Source: Ottelia alismoides
Taxonomy: Eukaryota > Streptophyta > Magnoliopsida > Alismatales > Hydrocharitaceae
Reading direction: 5' to 3'
Length of the DNA stretch: 64,000 nucleotides
Assembly (NCBI GenBank): GCA_037367405.1
Contig: JAZKJV010010532.1
Location: forward strand, 1-64,000
The position numbers and the translations under genes were made by a program. Positions 45,537 to 58,365 of the stretch are shown piece by piece (position 1 is the first letter of the stretch; each line of letters begins with the position of its first letter). The notes under the pieces are model-generated. The model did no database searches. It was given only the letters and a program-made list of their open reading frames with translations, and was not told the DNA's origin.

Positions 45537-45909
45537 ATGTGAATCACATTCACATCACAAAAAAAATGTAAATTATATTTTCAATTAATCATCTAATGTG
45601 AATCTAATTCACATAAATAATTAATTAACAAATATAAATCACAACATGCTCTCTCTTATATATTATAAATCACATTTATAATATATATGATTAATATGGA
45701 TAGGGATATCCATATTATTCATATCCATGATAATTAAATCACATTTAATCATCTTGGATCTCTTTTCTCATGTGTCCTAATAACATGAATCACATTCACA
45801 TTATTCATATCTTTGATAATTAAATCACATTTAATTATCTTAGATATCTCTCCTTATAATATGAATCAAATTCATATTATCCATGATAATTAAATCACAT
45901 TTAATTATC
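45537..45909. repeat. Eight-hairpin ladder in D LTR
   Basis: Inverted repeats at 45537-45555, 45596-45614, 45660-45684, 45693-45716, 45729-45753, 45815-45839, 45856-45880 and 45885-45909. Seven of the eight have a 3-base centre (CAC, CAA or CTA) framed by AT and AT; the fourth has a 4-base centre. Arms are 8 to 11 bases, mostly perfect. The arm sequences differ among hairpins while the centre is kept. Confidence 0.92.
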
Positions 45910-47184
45910 AATTTGCTCGATGCTTGGATACTTATATCAGCAATGAAATTATCCATGAACTCTTTCAAGGATAATGCAATTTCTCCGCGGATACTTGGAG
46001 ATAAGGACAAGGCAATTGTATTGTTCCACGTAAGGTGACTTGGATATTAAGATCACATCTCAAATTCAGATTTCAGGCCTCCCATACATGCTTGATTAAA
46101 TCAAGACCGTAAATTTAATCTTCTCATTACATCTGAATCACATTCAGATCAATGTCCAACACTTAGATCAAGATCAGATTACTTCTCTACTGAGAGGAGT
46201 CACTAAAATCCAGACCTGTTTCATCACTCCCTAGGAATGGAAGTGTCATGGTTATATAATCGTTTTTGATCACATCACCCTCAGGTATTCCCAACACCTG
46301 TACATCCTACATAGTGGAAGTCCCAGAATAAATCCGAAGTATTAGATCAACTTTATACTGTATACTTCAAGGTTTTATCGGTATGTTCCTCATTTGATCA
46401 TTTGGATTTGGTATAGATCATATACTTTCCAAAAGCATATATCATACATAGGTCTTGATCATATACTTTCTAAAAGTATATATCAAACCAACAAATTCAG
46501 TCAAGCTTCCAAAGCGAGACGACCGTGCACGGAATTTGATTCTTCCCAATATCTCATGAGTGAGATCATGTCTTCCGGTTCAGTAGCGAACCTGTATGAT
46601 CCCTTTGAGAGATCGTATTACTCATATGCCCTTACATGCACACCAGCACGCCAGTTTATAAACCTTGGTTAGGTTATCAACCTATTGGTCTGCCAAATGT
46701 ACATACTCAGACATATAGTAACACGTCTGTCTTCGGTTAGAGGATGTGTGCCTATACCGTGACAGCATACGATATAGGTATTTTTTATCTTGATCTCGTT
46801 AAGTCAACTCTTTGACCTAACTAATCTGACACTTCAGAATCTCTATTTATATGCAGAGGACCTACATCAAGAGGTCGGTTAGATATCATCCTATGTGAGA
46901 AAGGATTGCCATCTCCTACTCAGGATAGATATCATCTCTTAACAATCACTTAACAGTGCTTGATGAGTCCTCAATCTAACTCTTTAGATATTCATCCAAG
47001 CACCATCCTGTATGATTCAATAGTTGAACCAACAGCTGTATGACTATTAAGAAGGCCATGGCAGATAGCCCTAATTGTACTAAGGTTCCTATTATGCAAA
47101 TTATTTATTATTCACTTCAGATCATGGAATGATATTCACAAACATTATCGCATAATAGCTCGTCGTGGGCTCGCATGTCCAATA

Positions 47185-47198
47185 ATCTCCCACTAGCC
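47185..47198 (-). promoter_or_regulatory. Polypurine tract of D
   Basis: GGCTAGTGGGAGAT on the minus strand immediately before the 3' LTR; same tract as in A. Confidence 0.85.
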
Positions 47199-47239
47199 TA
47201 AAGAGCCATTAATGGGCTAATCATTTAAACCCACACTCA

Positions 47240-49560
47240 TGTGACAATCATAGGCTATTTAGAAAATAGCTAGGTAAGCTGATCAGTCACTCTGTTCCCA
47301 AAAGACTATGTCAAGTCCTTTTACGGCACTTGCATATCCCTAGGTAACAGTGCTCGCATCCAATGCGAATGTTGCATCTTATGCAACTAATACTCGATCT
47401 TGATAAAGCAATTATAGTGTCCTTGGCACTATTTCTTAGTAATTATTATAACATGTATGTCCATAATCCATATCAGAATACATTTATTCTTGGAGATCTC
47501 TATCTCCCAAGGCATCTACAGTTAAGAACTTTTAGATCACTATCTATAAAGTCTTAGGTTCTTGATGATGAGATTTTGAGATCATTATCTCTAAGTCTTC
47601 TCATATTTGAAGATATTTATTATTACTGCAATCAAGTGTTTTATTTCTATGGTAGGATTAGTAACAGTTTACTACTCCCACTGCATGACAGACATCTGAC
47701 CTTTCGTACACATCTAGCACATACGAGGCTTCTAGCAACCGATGCACAAAGGCAAGCAGTTTTAGCACCATCAACACTTGATATGCTATCCCTTCAGATT
47801 GGTCAGTACCAAATTTTAAGGGAAGGAAGCTTTCCTTCGATAGAATATATCCAAGATGTACCAAAAATGTGATAATCACAATTCTCTCTCTTCTCTTTGC
47901 TTCTGAACAACTTCAGAACTAAGATCTAAGAGGTATACTTGAGATCATATCTCAAGGTATTGAATAGCTTGATCATAAAATACTTATCATCATCCTTATA
48001 TCATTCTAAATGAATAGGATATTATCTACATTTAGCATGATGAACACAAAGGCACTCCCACTAAGCTTCATATGGTTCATCAAGATTCTATATGAAATCA
48101 TAACATTTATAATTTCATCAAATCTTATGTTCCAACAAGAAGCTTTTTGAGTCCATAGATGGATTTCTTTAGCTTTCACACCTTACTTTCCCCAACCATG
48201 AAGCCCTGGGACTACTTCATGTGAATATCCTTAGAGAAGCATTCATAGATGAATGCAATCTTGATTTCCATCTCAAAAATGTCAAAGCCAAGTTGTGTAG
48301 CTAGAGTTAGCAATAATCTGATGGGTTTAAGCATGGTTACTGAAGAGCAAGTCTCATCGCAAGCAATGTGTTCTCTTCCAGTGTGTAGCTTATGGCTACA
48401 AACCGAGCTTTGAAGGTCTCTACCTTATCATCAGATTCCCTTACTCTTGAAGATCCATTTACACCATTATGGGTCTCACCCATATAGGTGGAACCTCGAG
48501 GGTCCATATATAACACTTGTTCATGAAGTCTACTTGAGACTTTATTGCTAATATCCATCTTTCCATGTCATGATCCTTAGGAGCTTCATCACATGAAGTC
48601 CGATCATTGTCAGACTTAATCGACACATAGAATACATCCTCAAACTCAATTGAAGAGGTATTAATGTTTCATCTTTAATTATCCTTTTAGTTTCTGATTT
48701 CAGGAGCCTTATTATAGTTTCAAGATTAAATGAGTTCATTTACTTCATTTTCTTCTTGATTCTCAAGAGTCTCAGCCTCTAAGAATCACATTCTCAGAGA
48801 TGAGATATTTTAAGAATCTCAAGGTCATAAAGTAGGTATCCCATACCATTCTTTATTTCGTAATGAAGTAGCACTCTCTAGTGCTTAATTCCAGCTTACT
48901 TGCATGGAATCTTATTAAGGATATATAGTGTAGTCTCTACTGCATATATACCTGGAAACTAAGAGGTAACTATGCGAAAAAACATCATTGATCAAATCAT
49001 GTCACACATGATCCAATTGTATCTCCCTACAACTCTATTGAGTTCAGGTTTATCAGGAGGAGTGAGATAAAAATGATATTCATATCTCCATAAGGTATTA
49101 TTTGAATTTTATCTAACAGGTACAAGCTACCTAGGTTAGATCAAATTCATTTCATCTTTCTTCAAACTTTGGTTCTAAACCAAAATTGTGAAAACTGTGA
49201 ACATTTCAAAGGTTTCTTAGGTGAAGATAAGAAATCTCATATCACAAATAATCATTGAATGATATCACATATCATCAATGTTTATTATGATATAGATGAT
49301 CCACATACATCAATATGTATAAGATCATGAATACCCTGACATCTTACACTATTCCCAGAGAAGAATGTATTGGACATATTTACTTTGAATACAATATTCA
49401 CAAGTATGTAAGATTTGAACCTTCAGACAAACTAAAGTTCAATACCTCACTAGTCTGTTGATCATGTCAATAGATATAAGTCCAAAACTCGATGCCGGAT
49501 CATTGTCAAATGATCTTCATCCTCCTATTGATATGTTAAGGTTTAATTTTTAGTATTAGA
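47240..49560 (-). pseudogene. D copia pol remnant
   Basis: Mirror image of A's pol. From right to left: gag-pre-integrase and integrase (about 49560-49130), linker, then a frame at 48337-48558 with EDP-like and VETFKARFVAISYT, the start of RT. RT continues with NVDN at the catalytic site (about 48019-48030; YVDD expected, with Tyr and the second Asp changed), then LKFGTDQSEGIAYQ and SDVCHAVGVVNCY (47658-47879), leading to RNase H. Stops and deletions throughout. Neighbouring tract and LTR confirm the orientation. Confidence 0.85.
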
Positions 49561-52500
49561 AATCTCAATGAACCATTCATTAATTTTCTAATTTTGTGAA
49601 GTCCACTAGATGTTAGGTTACTAACTAAAATATATACATCATAACCTTTTATGACAATTCTATCTCAGAATTCATGTTTATTTTCAACATTTAGAAACAA
49701 ACAATGAGTGTATTCTAATATCTACGTAATAGAGACATTCTCTAAGACTAAGGCTCTCCCACTGAAACTTTGAAGTCTCTCAATCTGACAGAGATTGTTA
49801 AAACAATTGCATCAATATCCATGTGGATAACAATAAACCTTAATATCAAATTTTCCAGTCTTCTAAAACATATGCAGCAATTGCAAGTGTCATTAGAAGA
49901 ATGAGATACAATTATTAGACTTTAATCTTATCTTAAATGAAAGTCAATTTCAATGATAAAGTATAGATTATTTCAATGCACTATCCGAGTCCTTCTCTAA
50001 GGATCCTAGATAGTCCAGATAGTCATACTATTAATACATCGACTCATTGCAGTATTAGCAATCATCCAACTATCTGGATGCCATATGGAAGTCACAAGAG
50101 TAGGTCAACTCTTTGACTTTCCTTCTTGCTTGGGTCGGACACATGCTTCCATTGCGTTCTCTTTATCTATGAACAACCATTGCTCAAGACAAAGGATATC
50201 TTATGTTGAACTCAAAAGATTTCAATATAAGAGAACTTCAAGATTTATACATGCTTCATTTAATTCATACAATATGAATATTATGAAGATCCATGAATGA
50301 CTTTAGTATAGACTGTAGAATGATGACATTCATCATTTCTACATCCATCTAGACTCTTAAAATATTGGTTCAGGTAGGTATTCAAACATTTTGAATACAT
50401 CGTCTCTTTCGAGCTACCATTCTGCATAATGCAGAGAACCATGTCATTCATGATTAAATGTCTAGAGCACATATGTATGCCAAAATATCTTCTTGGATTT
50501 TATAAGGATTATTTGGCAATTACGATCACCATCGACATGTCACTTCCAAAGTACACTCGATGAAAGATCAAGACTATAGAGACATATGAACCCTAAGGAG
50601 ATGTCTTATTGTCTAATTTAATTGTCATACCTCATTACGTTGAGGAATCTTGCCCAATATAATAACATACATTATGTGTCCAACTGCAAGTACAATATCC
50701 AGATCATGAGTCCAATCCATGATATTTACTAGTTATTATTGAGTATATCATTGAGTGGGTTTAATGAAGGATTATCTGAAATAATAAATTTGCATGTGTA
50801 TATATTTATATATACATATTTTACTTTGATTTAGCAGTTTTTATATCAAAGTTGTCTTGCCTTGTCAACACTGAAAGTTCATTCCTTAATCACTTTCAAT
50901 GTAAGAGATGTACTTACCATTATATCTCATGCAAGATCTGGGATCTCCTTCCTTATCTTTGTCACATCCCAATAATATGAGAACTTGTGACTCCGATAAA
51001 AAGAAGGGAGAACACATTCCTCCTTGCAAGTTCAACTTGCATCTCCCAATTCGGTCTTTAACACCCGGGCCCACCACCCCTAAGGTGATGTTGACCCGTT
51101 GTTAATTGAACCAACCATCAACATGATTAGAACTCGCTATGCGCAATTCAATATCGCCCCAATAATATGAGGACTTGATATTGGGGTCACTACGCATACG
51201 GCCTTACACTTTCGAGAAGCAAAGAGCTCAATCTAGATGCGTTTGCATACATGAGCTGTCACTTCAGATATGCATTTCCTACATACAACCCCTGGCGACG
51301 GAACCCTTCGCCTTGACGGGAGACCATGGATGTCACTTATGTGATCCTCCATATCATATTCAAATTCTAATTAATCATCATGAATCACATTCATTACGAT
51401 CAATTCTTCCAAGGGAAATACATGTATATTCATAATAGAGTGCTTTTAATTGAATATAACCAATTTAATCACATTAAATTAATTATCAATCCAATTTTCA
51501 ATAAACAAACTTGATTATTACTTGAATAGTAGGTATAATATCAAAGTACGTATTATTCGATTTTTAATAATTAGAAAAATACACTTTGAATTCTCTGGCA
51601 TTATCGAGTCCCTACACGTTGTCATGGCCAGTACCGACAGGAGTGGGACGGACCACATCCGGTGCAACCCGCCTCCCCAATGCTCCCCGACTAGACACCA
51701 TATCCACATCAGGAAAGGATAATGCCAGATAGATCGTTATGTAGTTTGAGAGGCTCATCGGTTTTTCAACCAAAATTATAGCATAAAATATTCATCAAAA
51801 TCATTTTGATAATATTATAGGAATATTTACTAAACAAATCCCCAATACTATTCACGCAATAGGATTTTGCACGTAAAAGTTGTCCTACAACTATTGTAGG
51901 AAAACTAGGGTTTCTCATGAAAACAATGTTTGTTGATGATTTCATATCAACCAATTATGATCAAGATCAACTATCTTATCATTTTGGTTAGTGAAATGTC
52001 ATTCAAGGAAACAATTATCATATTTAAATATTTCACAAATATTTATCAATAATCATTTCTGAAAATTAACAATTAATTTTCATTAATTTATTTGAATGAC
52101 TATCACTAGGTTCATGATCAAGTTCGTTAATTTCCAGCAGTGACCCCTACTCACTAAAATTAACATAACTCGATCAATTTAAATTCAATTAATGCAAACT
52201 AATTTTATTTGGTTCGTCAATTTGATTTGAAACAGAACCAATGTGATTATTATACATTTCCAGGCATTTAGGATCTGTAATTAACACTTTAATTTTGTCA
52301 CTAGTCGCCATCCCCGAAACAGTGGACATATGGTTATTAAAAACTTCAAATCTGGAGTTATCATATTCCAAATCACGCAAAAGTTAGATCCTACTATTTT
52401 ACTAATTAATGGGGAACATTATACAATTTAAAATTTCGTGTTTAAACATTTTAAACAGGGCCGAAACTTTATCACAAGACGGGGTTGCGAAAATCGAAAT

Positions 52501-52576
52501 GCTAAAATCTTTACGAACCCAAATGAGGCAAAATCTTCGTATGTTCATGGATCTAATACAAAACGTTCATCAACCT
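49561..52576 (-). mobile_element. D leader and decayed gag position
   Basis: The first 1.9 kb after the primer site (52576 to about 50680) matches the A and B leader in reverse ('actctcgtc' and 'aggattgggg' equivalents) with no open frame. About 50680-49561 should have held gag but shows only short frames and no motif I recognise. Confidence 0.7.
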
Positions 52577-52589
52577 GGAACTGATACCA
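52577..52589 (-). promoter_or_regulatory. Primer binding site of D
   Basis: TGGTATCAGTTCC on the minus strand, two bases (AG) after the LTR. The first nine bases match the initiator-Met site; the rest has drifted. Confidence 0.85.
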
Positions 52590-52591
52590 CT

Positions 52592-55223
52592 TGATGGATA
52601 TGAGAAAAATCCTCAAGCATATCACGGAAGCGTGATGATCGCATCGAATGCGATTGGGAGCGACTAGTCGCACTAGTTGCTCGATGTAGTGGAAATTATT
52701 TTTTTATGTGATGAAATCACATGATCCATGAACACTTATCAGATCGTTTCATCTAAACCACAAACAAGTAATAGGATTATCTCTTTAATCGTGGTTGTGA
52801 TCGAGTCTATAAACCAAGAGACCTCATGTCTCAAGTCCGATCTGACGGAGGAGATGCTTGCGAGCGCGGGGATGAATCGCGTGCTCCTCGCAATCCATGT
52901 TGATAATCCAAGTGGCGGATCTCCTGATCTAGTCACACGAGATCCAACATCTTCTTCACGAGCGAGACGCACCGAAGGAGATGGAGATACACGAGTAAGA
53001 ACTCCAGCAACATAACGACAATGCTGCAGCGATGTCGATTCTCTCAAACGATCCATGGTGGACGGCCATAAGAGAGAGATGGAGAGAGGCACATGACGTG
53101 TAGACAGAGAGAAGAGAGCATTCATTATAATCATCTAACATCTGTATTGAAGAGCAAGGGTGCCTCTTCTTATATAGTGTTTTGGGAGCCCATGGATCTC
53201 AATCCATGGACAACACACAATCAATGGTTAAGATTAATTTTTGTTTCTTTCAGTGACCATGTTCTCGTTGTGAAAAACACAACAACAATTAATTTAATTT
53301 AATTTAATAAATATATAAAAATCAATATAATTAATTTCAAATCAAATCGATTAATTATCTTTGGAGATAATGAGGAGATAAACCATATCACTTAAAAATA
53401 GGGGGCGGCCACTCTTCTCATGAGATCTCATTTATCTCATGAGATCTCATTGTATCATGAGATCTCATTATCTCATGATATATCTCCAAAATTTACAAAA
53501 ACAATTTTTGTAAATTATTTCACAAATATAAGTCATAATTATCTTGTGAAATGTTGCAATCATGCCATTAAAAAATGTGAATCACATTCACATCCCAAAA
53601 CAAAATGTAAATTATTTTTTCAATTAATCATCTAATGGGAATCCAATTCAGATTAATAATTAATTAACAAATATAAATCATAATATGCTCTCTCTTATAT
53701 ATTACAAATCACATTTATAATATATATGATTAATATGGATAGTGTTATCCACTTTATTCATCTATGATAATTAAATCACATTTAATCATCTTGGATCTAT
53801 TTTCTCATGTGTCCAAATAACATGAATCACATTCACATTATTCATATCTTTGATAATTAAATCACATTTAATTATCTTAGATATCTCTCCTTATAATATG
53901 AATAAAATTTATATTATCCATGGTAATTAAATCACATTTAATTATCAATTTTCTCGATGCTTGGATACTTATATCAACAATTAAATTATCCATGAACTCT
54001 TTCAAGGATAATGTGCTTTTTCCGCGGATACTTGGAGATAAGGACAGGGCGATTCTATTGTTCCACGTATAGTGACTTGGATATTTAGATCACTTCTCAA
54101 ATCCAGATCTTGGGCCTCCCATAGATGCTTGATTAAATCAAGACCGTAAATCTAATCTTTTCATTGCATCTGAATCACATTCAGGTCAATGTCCAACATT
54201 TGGACCAAGATCAGATTACTTCTCTACTGAGAGGAGTCACTAAAATCCATCCCGTTTCATCACTCCCTAGGAATGGAAGCGTCATGGTTATACAATCATT
54301 TATGATCACATCACCCTCAGGTATTCCCAACACATGTACATCCTGCATACTGGAAGACCCAGAATAAACTCGAAGTATTAGATCAACTTTATATTCTCTA
54401 CTCCAGGGTTTTATCAGTAAATCTGTCATTTGATCATTGGGATTTGGTATCGGTCATATACTTTCCAAAAGCATAAATCATACCTAGATCTTGATCATAT
54501 ACTTTCCAAAAGTATATATCAAACCTACAAATTCAGTCAAGATTCGAAAGCGAGATGACCGTGCACGGAATTTGATTCTTCCCAATATCTCATTAGTGAG
54601 CTCATGTCTTCCGGTTCAGTAGTGAACCTGTATGATCCCTTTGAGATATCGTATTACTCATATGCCCTTATATGCACACCAACGCGCCGGTATATAGACC
54701 TTGGTTAGGTCATCAACCTATTGGTCTACCAAATGTACATACTCAGACATATAGTAACACATCTGTCTGCGGTTAGAGGATGCATGCCTATAATGTAACA
54801 GCATACGATATAGGTCTTTTTTATCTCGATCTCGTTAAGTTAACTCTTTGACCTAACTAATCTGACACCTCAGAATCTCTATTCCTATGCATAGGATCTG
54901 CATCAAGTGGTCGGTCAGATATCAGCCTTTGTGAGAAAGGATTGCCATCTCCTACTCAGGCTGGAGATAATCTCTTAACAATAATTTGATAGTGCATGAT
55001 GAGTCCTCAATCTAACTCGTTAGATATTCATTCAAGCACTCGCCTCTATGATTCAATAGTTGAACCAACATCTGTATGATTATTAAGATGGCCATGGTAC
55101 ATAACCCTAATAGTACAAAGGGACCTATTATGCAAATTAGTTATTCTTTATTTCAGATCTGGGAATGATATTCGCAATAACATTTATTGCAAAATGGCTC
55201 GTCGTGGGATCGCATGTCCAACA
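52592..55223 (-). mobile_element. D, 5' LTR
   Basis: Minus-strand start at 55223 (TGTTGGACATGCGATCCCAC), end at 52592 (ATCCATCA). TATA box at 53170-53177, R/U5 segment at 52739-53134, tandem palindromes at about 53416-53480, hairpin ladder at about 53575-53960. Confidence 0.93.
53170..53177 (-). promoter_or_regulatory. LTR TATA box, D 5' LTR
   Basis: CTATATAA on the minus strand, upstream of the R/U5 segment. The other LTR has lost it. Confidence 0.7.
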
Positions 55224-56945
55224 AACCTTTCCCAAGCCTCATGAATGACTCATGGGTGGATTGGTTTAAGTTTTCAATGCGAGAACACATCTTATTTAAA
55301 AACACAAGAGGGTAGAATTTATGCAAGACGGTTGACTTCAATTCCTCCGTGGTGGTGATGACTTCCCAAAGTGGTTGATCCTATAAAGTGCCTTATTCTG
55401 AAGGCTGAATGGAAAGTCCATCATTTTGACTATGCATAATGTTATGTTATGGTAGTGGGTTGTACCACAAATACATGCAAATTATTGCATATGGATATAT
55501 GGTTCTTCAATTGTATTCCTGTGGAAGCTAGGAAGAAGTGCTAAGAGTTGACGCTTCAATTCGAAGTATGCATGGATCGTGGGGATTTCAATCCACTCGA
55601 TCATTTTGCCTACTCCAGGGTTATACATTTCCTTAAGCATGGGCTTGGGCCTCTCTGCTCAGGCATCTGCAGAACATCCACCGGCTCCTTCTGTTCTCTC
55701 TTCTTAAAATCCTCCTCCTCTTGGGTTGTCTCTTCTTCTCCTCATATCATTAAGCATGTCTTTGAATGTGACTTGGGCTAATGCATGATCAATGAGCTAC
55801 TACTATATCACATGAATGGAGGAGAGAAATTAGGAATTCATTGCATTCTAGTCTAGCTGGCCCTACTCTGGTTGTGGATTGCATAGGTACTATGGACCCT
55901 TCCCTTTCCTCTAAAAGCCATTTGAGTATCTAAATCTGTATCTAAAAGAATTTCTAGCTCCATATCGGGCTTGTGATCTACACATGGAATGATACCCCAA
56001 TTAGTCTATATATATGCACCAGAAGTAGATAATCGGTTTGTGTTAAGGTCAACACAAAACTTCATTGAGGATGACGATGTACAAGGAGTGAAATTAATTG
56101 CCATCCAAAATGGGTTGAGTTCAGGACAAGAGTGATCCCTGATTATTAAAGAGGGTGGGGAGTCTACATATCATCTTAGAGATTCTTAAGTGGGTTCTAG
56201 GAAATTTCCATGAATTATTAGAGATGGTGAGCATATGGAATCGATATGGTGTCGGTGGTGTGTTGTCCAAGCCATCCATGAGTCGTCGTCTCAAAGATGA
56301 AGAGGGAGATCAAGAATGGATGAAAGATATGACATCAAACACAGAATAAATAGAGTGCAAAATAGTAGAAGGTTCGAAGTTGGCATGGGTCAAATGAGGA
56401 ATAAAATAGAGGAAAGCAAAAATGGCACAAAGTGTGCAAGACTGATCTTTGAAATTAACTAAAATCAAACAAACACCAAACAAGTTTGGGTTCTCCAACT
56501 CAATACATGTGAGTCCTTACGAGCTCGGCTATTTTTATCTTCTAGTTCTAATTTTTGATTTACAAGACAGATCTTATAACAAGTCCTTATGAGCACTATC
56601 CATATCGGAGAGTGTATACTGTCGGGAAAGTGCCACATACTCCTTCTACTCCTTTGTAACTTGTGATCTAAGCACTTTGAGGTCCTTGATCTCATGCATG
56701 GGTGGCTACTCAACCAAAGAAATAGATGAGGAAGCAAATAGACGAAACCAATACTTTCCCGACAAGTGAGGTACTCAGACGCAAACCGATGAGACATATA
56801 CACCTGTGAGTGAGTTGCGTAGGGTAAATACTTTGGACCAAGTCAGATGCTCCACACGATGCAGGAGCACCATAGATGACGGGGTCCTACTTGGTCACTT
56901 ATGATAGAAGTGCCAATGCATTGCTAACCCAGATGATAATGTTGG
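55224..56945 (-). pseudogene. E gag segment, duplicate unit a
   Basis: Together with 44500-44553 this is one copy of a gag segment; 56946-58365 is the other, head to tail. It encodes in broken frames the capsid region with TVLHKFYPLVFLNKM and NLNQSTHESFMRLG (55153-55341 spans the D junction). About 270 bases near 56345-56620 have no partner in unit b, so they were inserted here or lost there. On the coding strand this unit lies downstream of unit b. Confidence 0.8.
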
Positions 56946-58365
56946 ACCAGGCTGGAATAGGAATGTCACGATGGGGACATTTCTCCTGTAAATCCATAAA
57001 CCTCTCCTAAGCCTCATGAATGGATTCGTAAGTGGATTGGTTGAAGTTTGCAATGCAAGATTGCATCTGATTTAAACACCCAAAAGGGTAGAATTTATGC
57101 AAGACGGTTAACAATAATTCCTCCCAGGTGGTGACGACTTTCCCAAGGTGGTTGATATAATAAAGTACCTTATTCCAAAGAGGGAATGGAAAGGTCATCA
57201 TTTTTATTACGCATAACAGTATGTAAGGGTAGTGAGTTGTATCACATATACACGCACACTATAGTAGATGGATATATGGTTCCTCTTTTGCATTCCCGTA
57301 AAAGCTAGGAAGAAGTGCCAAGAGTTGAGGCTTCAACTCGAAGCATGCATGGATCGTAGGGATTTCAATCCACTCGATCGTTTTTCCTACTTCAGGGTTG
57401 TAGATGTCCTTGAGCGTGGGCTTGGGCTTCTTTGCTCAGGCATCTATAGGAACTCTACCGGCTCCAACTGCTCTCTCTTCTTCAAATCCTTCTCCTCTTG
57501 GGTTGTCTCCTTTTCTCCTCATATCATTAAGCATGTCTTGGATGGTGATCTAGGGTAATTCCTGATCGATGAGATACTAATGTATCACCTGAATGGAGGA
57601 GAGAAACTGGGCAGTCATTGTGTTCTAGTCTAGCTGGCCCTACTCTGGCTGTGGTTGCGGCAGGTTCTACGGTCCCTTCCTTTTTCCTCTAAAATCCATC
57701 TCAATATCCGAATCTGTATCTAAAAGAATTTCTGGCTCCAGATCAGGCTCATGATCTACACATGGAATGATGCCCCAACAAGTCTGTATATAAGCATCAG
57801 ATGTAGAGAATCATTCTGTGTTAAGGTCAACACAAAATTTCATTAAGGATGGTGATGTAAAAGTAGTGAAAGTAATTGCAATCCAAAATGGGTAGAGTTT
57901 GGGATAACAGAGATCCCAGATTATTGAAGAAGGCGGGGAGTTTGTAGATCGGCTCATAGAGTCCAAAGTGGGTTCTAGGTAATTGCCGTCAATTATTGGA
58001 GATGATGAGCACATGGAATCAGTTTTGGTGTTAGTCGGGTCATATCCAACGTACTCCATCTACTTCTTTGTAACATGTGATCTATGCACATTGAGGTACT
58101 TGATCTCATGCATGGGCGGCTACTCAACCAAATAAATAGAGGAGGAAGCTAATAGATGAAACTAATACTTCTCCTACAAGTGAGGTACTCAGACGTAAAC
58201 CGATGAGACAAACACACCCATGAGGGTTTGTCTTAGGCTTAATACTTTGGACCAAGTCGAATGCTCCACATAAGGCATAAGCACCATAGTCGACAGGGTC
58301 CTACTCGGTCATGTATGATAGAAGTGACAATACTCGCTAACTCATATGATAATCAAGGCATCCAT
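56946..58365 (-). pseudogene. E gag segment, duplicate unit b
   Basis: The better-preserved capsid part is at 57007-57201: MTFPFPLWNKVL, VVTTWEELLLTVLHKFYPFG, NFNQSTYESIHEA, followed in the next frame by WERF and CPHRDIP. These match the gag of Athila/Tat elements, where 'TTWEEL...FFP...ESLYEAWERFK' is typical. An 82-codon N-terminal frame lies at 57811-58059. Unit a repeats this whole segment. Confidence 0.85.

Larger units (their letters stand above)
44554..47184 (-). mobile_element. D, 3' LTR
   Basis: Minus-strand start at 47184 (TATTGGACATGCGAGCCC), end at 44554 (CCTTCCA). It contains the R/U5 segment (44740-45096), three palindromic repeats (45378-45440) and an eight-hairpin ladder (45537-45909). 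The TATA box is mutated here ('cttgtattt' near 45130 on the plus strand). Confidence 0.92.
44554..55223 (-). mobile_element. Copia element D, both LTRs, inside E gag
   Basis: A 10.67-kb minus-strand copia element: 5' LTR 52592-55223 (2632 bp), primer site, leader, degenerate pol, polypurine tract, 3' LTR 44554-47184 (2631 bp). It is flanked by AAACT (left) and AACCT (right), a 5-bp duplication with one change. The uninterrupted site is seen in E's own second gag copy near 56998. LTR difference in one R/U5 stretch is about eight per hundred by eye, higher than in A or C. Same superfamily layout as A, but a distinct subfamily by LTR sequence. Confidence 0.93.

Noticed and set aside
45537..45909. 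CRISPR array in the regularly spaced repeats
   Set aside because: Spacing is uneven, arms differ between units, no spacers, and the context is a plant LTR.
55548..57558. Two similar plus-strand proteins (55548-55781 and 57268-57558) as a gene pair
   Set aside because: They are antisense shadows of the duplicated gag segment of E; their similarity comes from that duplication.
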